Translations under genes and position numbers: made by a program
Assembly (NCBI GenBank): GCA_038316435.1
Contig: JBBQAQ010000024.1
Coordinates: 1-57,974 of the forward strand
Direction of reading: 5' to 3'
Length of the DNA: 57,974 bases
Origin: JACJXF01 sp038316435
GTDB lineage: Bacteria; Bacteroidota; Bacteroidia; Bacteroidales; GCA-2748055
Shown: piece by piece, positions 52,631 to 57,974 of the stretch
Layout: the number at the start of each line of letters is the position of its first letter
Position numbering within the stretch: the stretch's first letter is position 1
Notes under the pieces: model-generated
Told to the model about the DNA's origin: nothing
The model's input: only the letters and a program-made list of their open reading frames with translations
Database searches by the model: none

Positions 52631-54532
52631 TCAATAGGCTCTTTTATTAATCCCCTCAATAAAATTAATAAAGGAATTCGAAACAACCTTATTTCCGCCG
52701 GGTGTAGGATAATCGCCTGTAAAGTACCAGTCGCCCTTATCATTTGGACAAGCCACATGAAGATTCTCGATGGTCTGATAAACAATTTCAACCTCGGCTT
52801 TTAATTCTTTTGCTTTTAACAACTGACTTATTTTAGCTGATATTTCACTCGGGGTAAAAGGCTGATAAATTTCCTTTACATAGTTTACAAATTCTTCTTT
52901 GGGGAGATCTTTCTGCTCACGGCACTTACGGTAAACTTCATTGATAACCGATTCCTTATTTCGCTCTTTCAGTAATTCTATGGCAGCTTTAAAGGCAATA
53001 AAATCGCTAAGTTTAGCCATATCTATTCCATAGCAATCGGGATATCGTATTTGTGGAGATGAAGATACAACAACAATCTTCTTGGGTCCGAGCCTGTCCA
53101 GAATTCTAAGAATGCTGTGTTTGAGTGTTGTTCCTCTTACGATTGAGTCGTCAATAACCACCAGATTATCTACGCCACTTATGACGGTACCGTACGTAAT
53201 ATCGTACACATGTCCTACCAAATCTTTTCTCCCCTTATCCTGAGTAATGAAAGTTCTGAGTTTTATGTCCTTAATGGCAACTTTTTCCACTCTTGGGCGC
53301 TCGGAAAGAATATGCTTCAAATCTTCATCAGAAATTTTACCGTTCCTACTGTGAAGTAAATCCATTTTCTTTTGCATCATATGGTCTTCAACACCTTTAA
53401 CCATACCATAAAATGCCGATTCAGCAGTATTTGGAATAAATGAAAAAACAGTGTTTCTGAGGTCATTATCTACCGCTTTTAAAATGGAGGGAACCAGCAG
53501 TTCACCCAGTTTTTTTCTTTCATTATAGATATCGATATCGGATCCCCTGGAAAAATAAATACGTTCGAAGGAGCAGGATTTTTTCTCTTTTGGTTCAAGG
53601 ACTTGCTGAATGGAAAAATCACCGTCTTTTTTAATAATAACTGCATGTCCGGGTGGAACTTCATGAATCTGCTCAAAACTAAGGTTTAATGCAGTTTGGA
53701 TCACGGGACGCTCAGAGGCAACCACAGCAATTTCATCATCATGATAATAATATGCAGGACGTATCCCCCATGGATCGCGAAGTGCAAAAGCATCGCCATG
53801 TCCAATCATTCCGGCAACTGCAAATCCCCCGTCCCATCTCTTGGCTGCTTCAGTCAGAACTTTGGCAACATCCATCTCCTTGGCAATAAGGTTGGAAATA
53901 TCAATATTGGAATAACCCTGAGTTTTGAACTTATCAAAAAGGAACTGGTTTTCCCGGTCGAGGAAATGCCCGACTTTTTCGAGCATGGTTACTGTATCGG
54001 TAAAATCTTTAGGCGACTGGCCCAATTCAAGTAAATGGTCGAAAAGCTCATCAACATTGGTAAGGTTGAAGTTTCCTGCTAAAACAAGGTTTCTTGATTT
54101 CCAGTTATTCTGTCGCATAACGGGATGCACATTATCGAGGGAGTTATCCCCAAATGTTCCATAACGAAGGTGTCCAAGGTAGAGTTCGGCAGCGAAAGGA
54201 AGATTTAGTTTTGCCCAGTGCGGATCATTGATTAGCTCTGGTTTATACTTTTCAATTTTTCTGAACTGCTTATAAATCTTATCGAAAACAACGTTAATGG
54301 CCGAATCGTCCATCGAACGCTGGCGGTTAAAATATTTGTTGCCAGGGGCCACATCGAATTTAAGACTTACAACTCCGGCTCCATCCTGCCCGCGGTTTCT
54401 TTGTTTTTCCATCAACAAATAGAGCTTCTGCAGACCATACCTCCATGTACCGTATTTTACCTGATAATATTCAAGAGGTTTTAATAACCTTACTAATGCA
54501 ATTCCACACTTGTGCTTTAATTCTTCACTCAT
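52631..54532 (-). CDS. long-form amidophosphoribosyltransferase-like protein
   Basis: A 633-aa relative of PurF. The start at 54532 (MSEELKHKCGI) puts the putative N-terminal nucleophile at Cys9 after a short propeptide. The glutaminase part has QRNRGQDGAG and YLGHLRYGTFG, and the phosphoribosyltransferase part has VVIDDSIVRGTTLKHSIL as PRPP loop. Typical PurF is 470-510 aa. The extra length lies in the glutaminase-to-transferase region and the C-terminal ~120 residues. Bacteroidota often have this long form besides a standard PurF, so it may do a related reaction. It lies 13 nt after the SPOR-like gene. Confidence 0.82.
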   Translation of the reverse strand: MSEELKHKCGIALVRLLKPLEYYQVKYGTWRYGLQKLYLLMEKQRNRGQDGAGVVSLKFDVAPGNKYFNRQRSMDDSAINVVFDKIYKQFRKIEKYKPELINDPHWAKLNLPFAAELYLGHLRYGTFGDNSLDNVHPVMRQNNWKSRNLVLAGNFNLTNVDELFDHLLELGQSPKDFTDTVTMLEKVGHFLDRENQFLFDKFKTQGYSNIDISNLIAKEMDVAKVLTEAAKRWDGGFAVAGMIGHGDAFALRDPWGIRPAYYYHDDEIAVVASERPVIQTALNLSFEQIHEVPPGHAVIIKKDGDFSIQQVLEPKEKKSCSFERIYFSRGSDIDIYNERKKLGELLVPSILKAVDNDLRNTVFSFIPNTAESAFYGMVKGVEDHMMQKKMDLLHSRNGKISDEDLKHILSERPRVEKVAIKDIKLRTFITQDKGRKDLVGHVYDITYGTVISGVDNLVVIDDSIVRGTTLKHSILRILDRLGPKKIVVVSSSPQIRYPDCYGIDMAKLSDFIAFKAAIELLKERNKESVINEVYRKCREQKDLPKEEFVNYVKEIYQPFTPSEISAKISQLLKAKELKAEVEIVYQTIENLHVACPNDKGDWYFTGDYPTPGGNKVVSNSFINFIEGINKRAY

Positions 54533-54545
54533 CCCTGATCTGCTT

Positions 54546-55013
54546 TTATTCGTCTGAAACACTTATTCTTTGCGATACAATAAAGGAATATGGAAAATCA
54601 ACCTTTACCTTATTGTAAAGTTTTAATACTTCTGAGCGGGTACGGCAATTTCCAACATAAATCACCCAATCTATATTATCTACATATTTTAATTCTGAAT
54701 CGATATCTTCATACTTCGACAAGAAGTTTGACATCACGGCATTTGCCCGTTCTTTGGCATCTGTGCCTGAATCGCGGAAAATCCGGATCCTGTAACCAGA
54801 AATGCCGGGCTCCTTCTGATTGTAAAGTATATGTTTGTAGTAGTTTTCTTCAATGAAAGGACCCATATTAATACTGATTTCTGATTTAGAATCGTGAAAG
54901 TGTTTTAATTTTCCCAGCATATCACCATGGATACCATTAACATTCTGAGTTTGTGAAAACGCCGTAAAGCATTGAAATACAGTAACGATAAGCAATAAAA
55001 CGTATTTCCTCAT
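54546..55013 (-). CDS. SPOR-like periplasmic protein
   Basis: A 155-aa exported protein. I start at 55013 (MRKYVLLLIVTVFQCF), giving a signal peptide ending AFSQ. The C-terminal ~80 residues resemble a SPOR domain (GYRIRIFRDSG, then RANAVMSNFLSKYEDID and WVIYVGNCRTRSEV), a fold that binds denuded septal peptidoglycan. The match is by pattern only. It is divergent from the membrane protein gene at 55091 and probably co-transcribed with the PurF-like gene. Confidence 0.7.
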   Translation of the reverse strand: MRKYVLLLIVTVFQCFTAFSQTQNVNGIHGDMLGKLKHFHDSKSEISINMGPFIEENYYKHILYNQKEPGISGYRIRIFRDSGTDAKERANAVMSNFLSKYEDIDSELKYVDNIDWVIYVGNCRTRSEVLKLYNKVKVDFPYSFIVSQRISVSDE

Positions 55014-55018
55014 TTGCA

Positions 55019-55069
55019 CAGATTTATCTTCCAAAATTAATCAATTTTGTCTTAGAAAGGATAAATCTG
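55019..55069. repeat. nested inverted repeat in divergent promoter region
   Basis: Outer arms CAGATTTATC (55019-55028) and GATAAATCTG (55060-55069) are perfect complements. Inner arms CAAAATT (55032-55038) and AATTTTG (55043-55049) pair around AATC. The whole structure fills most of the 77-bp gap between two divergent genes and overlaps the minus-strand -7 element. Confidence 0.6.
55032..55039 (-). promoter_or_regulatory. candidate -7 element for the SPOR-like gene
   Basis: On the minus strand TAATTTTG matches TAnnTTTG exactly and ends 18 nt before the chosen start codon. It is contained in the nested inverted repeat, so a protein bound there would cover the promoter. Confidence 0.45.
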
Positions 55070-55090
55070 AAAAAATATGTAATTTGCGCA

Positions 55091-55819
55091 ATGATTACAG
55101 AAGTAAAACAACGAAGGAACCCTGAGATAGTAGCGGGCATATTTGCATTGTTTACAGGCGTTTCAGTGGTAGCAACCTTGCTTACACGCATTGAATTTGT
55201 GAATATGATTTCTTCCATTCAGGAGGATATTACCTACCTTAATGAAAATCTTATCCTTTTAAAAATAAACTCACTGATCTGGGTAATTTCTGCTCTTTTT
55301 ATCACCTTAAGCGGAGCAGCATTTATTGTCGCTTTTCATCCGCATGGGCCTATTCTGGCATTTCTGCAAGGATTTTTTCTGATTCTGGCTTCAGTGATGT
55401 TTTGTATTTCAGGGATAAAGGGATTTACCATTATCGACCTTATGAATCATTACGTGGAGGCAGATGTTAAATTTGCTGAGGCCATTAGGTTTTCCGTATA
55501 CAGTCTTTCCCGTGAAAAAGAGATTTACATCATTGCCTCATATACCTTTGTTGGACTAAGCTTTTTTATGATAGGTCTGTTTGCACTTACAACTAGAAAA
55601 ATATCCATCGCAACAGGTATAATCGGAATGGCAACAGGTATAATGCTGCCGGTTTTCTTTTCTGTTGGGTCATCAAGTATTATGGCTTCTGCGGGAATTG
55701 CTCTTGCTTGCATTTTATTCTTTACTCTAAGTTATCGATTGCTTTTTAAAGGCCTTTCGAAAAAAGAGCGCACCAAACCTATGCGTCTTCGTGCCAAAGG
55801 TTCAAATCCAGTTATTTGA
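55091..55819 (+). CDS. six-helix membrane protein of unknown function
   Basis: A 242-aa protein with about six predicted membrane helices (for example IVAGIFALFTGVSVVATLL at 14-32 and FVGLSFFMIGLFALTT near 158) and a basic C-terminal tail. Residues ~35-52 and ~118-150 form charged loops. I do not recognise the family. The histidine kinase gene starts 1 nt after its stop codon, so the membrane protein could be the sensory partner of the soluble kinase; that is inference. Confidence 0.7.
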   Translation: MITEVKQRRNPEIVAGIFALFTGVSVVATLLTRIEFVNMISSIQEDITYLNENLILLKINSLIWVISALFITLSGAAFIVAFHPHGPILAFLQGFFLILASVMFCISGIKGFTIIDLMNHYVEADVKFAEAIRFSVYSLSREKEIYIIASYTFVGLSFFMIGLFALTTRKISIATGIIGMATGIMLPVFFSVGSSSIMASAGIALACILFFTLSYRLLFKGLSKKERTKPMRLRAKGSNPVI

Positions 55820-55820
55820 T

Positions 55821-56948
55821 ATGAAAACATTCCACGCGTCCCCTGAAAGATCTTCAACTGAAATTGTTAATAATCAGTTTCTTGCTTTAAGTCAAAACGA
55901 TTATTTTTCGGAGCTTATTAATGCTCTTCCTTATGTGGTAACCGTTTTGAATGCAAACAGGCAAATAGTGTATTCGAATCAGGTTTTGGTACAATCCCTC
56001 AATATCAGCGATTTTAGGGTCTTATTGGGTAAACGCCCCGGAGAAGCTTTGAATTGCATCCACTCAAAAACCATGGAGGAAGGTTGTGGAACTTCCGAAA
56101 ATTGCCGTGTTTGCGGTGCTGTAAACACAATCACAGCAAGCATAAGAGAAAACAGGAAGGTGGTTAACGAATGCCGCATTACTACTGATAATGAAGGCAC
56201 TGAAGAATATTTTGATTTTGAAGTAACGGCCTCGCCATTTACCTGGAACGGTGAAAAATATACCATCTTTTCAATCGCTGATATAAGCGGTGTTAAAAGA
56301 AAAAGGATGCTCGAAAGAATTTTCTTTCATGATATCCTTAACACTGCGGGAAATCTTAAGAATATTAGCGATTTGATATCGCATATAGAAGATCCCTCCA
56401 AGAAAGATGAAATGCTAACTTTGATGAAAATAGTTAGTAATGAACTGGTTGAAGAGATTCTTGATCAAAGACAGTTATCTGCTGCCGAATCAGGAGAACT
56501 GATTCTGAGTACCTCCATAATAAATACCTCGGAGCTTTTAGACACTCTAATAAAACAATTTGAGTCTCAGCCTAAAAACCATTTTAAATTAGTTGCTTCC
56601 GCCGATTCTCAGGATTTTAGTTTCTCAAGCGACAAATCAATGATTGCCCGTATTATAAAAAACATGATTAAAAATGCACTGGAAGCGTCTTCCGACGGTG
56701 ATACCGTAAGTGTCAAAGCAAAGCTAGCCGGGCAAACCATTCGGTTTTCAATTCATAATCCGAAATTTATTCCAAGAAATATTCAACTTCAGATTTTTAA
56801 AAGAAGTTTTTCTACAAAAGGAAACGACCGAGGTTTAGGAACCTATAGCATGAAACTTCTGGGTGAGCGTTTTCTTAAAGGAAAAGTATATTTTACAAGC
56901 ACAGAACAGGCAGGTACCGAGTTTTTCTTTGATTTACCTCTTTCTTAA
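55821..56948 (+). CDS. soluble PAS histidine kinase with cysteine motif
   Basis: A 375-aa kinase. I start at 55821 (MKTFHASPER), directly after the upstream stop. A PAS domain (residues ~28-158) has four cysteines in a tight cluster: NCIH (Cys79), GCGTSENCRVCGA (Cys89, 95, 98). The phosphoacceptor region is ERIFFHDILNTAGNL with His170. The ATPase domain has NMIKNALEAS and DRGLGTYSMKLLGE. There is no membrane helix and no adjacent response regulator. The cysteine cluster recurs in PAS kinases of several phyla and suggests redox or metal sensing. Confidence 0.88.
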   Translation: MKTFHASPERSSTEIVNNQFLALSQNDYFSELINALPYVVTVLNANRQIVYSNQVLVQSLNISDFRVLLGKRPGEALNCIHSKTMEEGCGTSENCRVCGAVNTITASIRENRKVVNECRITTDNEGTEEYFDFEVTASPFTWNGEKYTIFSIADISGVKRKRMLERIFFHDILNTAGNLKNISDLISHIEDPSKKDEMLTLMKIVSNELVEEILDQRQLSAAESGELILSTSIINTSELLDTLIKQFESQPKNHFKLVASADSQDFSFSSDKSMIARIIKNMIKNALEASSDGDTVSVKAKLAGQTIRFSIHNPKFIPRNIQLQIFKRSFSTKGNDRGLGTYSMKLLGERFLKGKVYFTSTEQAGTEFFFDLPLS

Positions 56949-57019
56949 TTCATGAAATGACTGCTCTCAAAGTTCAAAATAAATAATCTCCTCCTCCAAA
57001 GACCGAGTGTAATTCAAAG

Positions 57020-57034
57020 TTTAGAAATTCTAAA
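57020..57034. repeat. 15-bp palindrome before uppP
   Basis: TTTAGAA at 57020-57026 and TTCTAAA at 57028-57034 form a palindrome around one A. TAAATTC occurs again at about 57048. The surrounding 118-bp gap is AT-rich, so chance is possible; an operator for uppP is the alternative. Confidence 0.3.
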
Positions 57035-57066
57035 TTCAAATAAATCCTAAATTCTAACTTTACCCC

Positions 57067-57852
57067 ATGAGCATTATCCAAACAATAATTCTGGCAATTA
57101 TAGAAGGAATAACTGAATTTCTTCCGATATCCTCAACAGGTCATATGATAATGGCTTCCAGCATCATGAAAATTCAGGATGATGCTTTTGTAAAAACTTT
57201 TGAAATTGCTATTCAGCTTGGAGCAATTATGGCCATTGTAATGCTTTACGCAAAAAAGTTTCTGAAAGGAATTTTTATCTATCTAAAGCTAGGCGCAGCT
57301 TTTATTCCTACTGCAATCATAGGATTTCTGGCTTATGATTTTATTAAAGCCTATTTATTCAATGCAACAATTGTTGCCATTTCTCTTATTGTTGGGGGAA
57401 TAATTTTGATTTTTATAGACAAAAAGCTTGTAAATCAGGAAAGTAAAACCGATGAAGTAGAAAACATTTCTTATAAAAACGCATTTTTTATCGGCTTAAT
57501 TCAGTGCTTTTCAATGGTTCCGGGAGTTTCAAGGGCGGCTGCCACTATTATCGGGGGAGTTTTTAATGGTCTTGATAAAAAGCAGGCAACCGAGTTTTCC
57601 TTTTTACTGGCTGTCCCTACCATGTTTGCAGCAACAGGCTACGATTTACTCAAAACGCCGATTATTTTTTCGAGAAATGAATTGCTCCTATTAAGTATCG
57701 GATTGGTCGTTGCTTTCATCACTGCCTGGCTTGCAGTAAAAGTGTTCCTGAAAATTGTTGAAAATTACGGTTTTAAACACTTTGGATACTACAGAATAGC
57801 AATAGGAATCATATTCCTGCTTTTTATAAAGCAAATCATTGTTGTCCGGTAA
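57067..57852 (+). CDS. uppP: undecaprenyl-diphosphate phosphatase UppP
   Basis: A 261-aa integral membrane enzyme that recycles undecaprenyl diphosphate to the monophosphate carrier used by MraY. It has EGITEFLPISSTGHM at residues 14-28 and PGVSRAAATIIGG near 156, the two active-site motifs; the second reads SRAAAT where many relatives have SRSGAT. About seven to eight membrane helices. A TCCGGT/ACCGGA hairpin overlaps the stop codon (57845-57859). The ~120 nt to the window end hold no gene I can support. Confidence 0.95.
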   Translation: MSIIQTIILAIIEGITEFLPISSTGHMIMASSIMKIQDDAFVKTFEIAIQLGAIMAIVMLYAKKFLKGIFIYLKLGAAFIPTAIIGFLAYDFIKAYLFNATIVAISLIVGGIILIFIDKKLVNQESKTDEVENISYKNAFFIGLIQCFSMVPGVSRAAATIIGGVFNGLDKKQATEFSFLLAVPTMFAATGYDLLKTPIIFSRNELLLLSIGLVVAFITAWLAVKVFLKIVENYGFKHFGYYRIAIGIIFLLFIKQIIVVR

Positions 57853-57974
57853 AACCGGAATATAGTTAATATTTCTTTTTATTTGCCTGATAATCAGTCA
57901 TTCTTTTTTAGTTTTTCAAAAGTAAGCCCCCTGCATTTCCGGAAACAGTGATTTTTCATATTCACGCTTGTTTT

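Noticed and set aside
57845..57859. Terminator hairpin at the uppP stop codon
   Set aside because: Only a 6-bp stem with a 3-nt loop and no T run directly after it; mentioned with uppP but not called.
57898..57974. Open minus-strand frame running off the window end (about 25 codons, ending KLKKND)
   Set aside because: Too short to judge; could be the 3' end of a gene outside the window but shows no recognisable motif.
1..57974. CRISPR array, tRNA, rRNA, prophage or transposase
   Set aside because: No regularly spaced repeats, tRNA-like folds or phage/transposon protein signatures were seen on either strand.

Overview
The window looks like Bacteroidota chromosome, probably Bacteroidia-like; genus not determinable by eye. 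The pointers are a SusC/SusD pair, type IX secretion (T9SS) C-terminal sorting domains, a Bacteroidota-type division and cell wall cluster ending in an FtsZ with an LHDNVD tail, a glycine-lipid acyltransferase pair, and several matches to the lineage's -7 promoter element (TAnnTTTG). Composition is moderately AT-rich. No rRNA, tRNA, CRISPR array or transposase was seen.

Layout. (1) 0.2-4.4 kb is a decaying edge: an intact secreted SASA-type acetylesterase, an SGNH hydrolase gene that has lost its 5' end, and a pirin pseudogene with two frameshifts and a large internal deletion. (2) 4.5-17 kb, minus strand, is a polysaccharide utilisation locus: susC, susD, a SusE/F-like lipoprotein, a small T9SS protein, two paralogous clan GH-A lipoprotein hydrolases on either side of a cytoplasmic GH130 enzyme, and a sodium/solute symporter. 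A divergent AraC-type regulator (17.4 kb) has a nested inverted repeat in its leader. GH130, the symporter and the nearby acetylesterase suggest an acetylated beta-mannoside substrate; that is inference. (3) 18.5-29.2 kb, plus strand, is housekeeping: mfd, coaX, an outer-membrane protein, a TPR protein, lptC, a small membrane protein, a CBS/CorC_HlyC protein and a PpiD/SurA-type foldase. (4) 29.3-45.0 kb, minus strand, is the dcw cluster mraZ-rsmH-ftsL-ftsI-murE-mraY-murD-ftsW-murG-murC-ftsQ-ftsA-ftsZ plus a GatB/YqeY gene. Four TGG repeats at exact 10-bp spacing lie upstream of mraZ and fit an MraZ operator.

(5) 45.5-50.6 kb, plus strand, is the most unusual part. It is a compact operon of cysteine-rich proteins: DUF6132 membrane protein, ArsM-like methyltransferase, thioredoxin lipoprotein, a 32-residue Cys-containing peptide gene (46880-46978), a radical SAM/SPASM peptide-maturase-like enzyme, a DUF1847 protein, a thioredoxin-thioredoxin reductase fusion and a DUF302 protein. 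The peptide next to the radical SAM/SPASM enzyme looks like a RiPP precursor and its maturase, here embedded in a thiol-redox and metal(loid)-flavoured set. This is the best candidate for an undescribed system.

(6) 50.7-57.9 kb holds the glycine-lipid pair glsA/glsB, a long-form PurF-like amidotransferase, a SPOR-like periplasmic protein, a six-helix membrane protein, a soluble histidine kinase with a four-cysteine PAS motif, and uppP. A nested inverted repeat overlaps the divergent promoter region at 55.02-55.07 kb.
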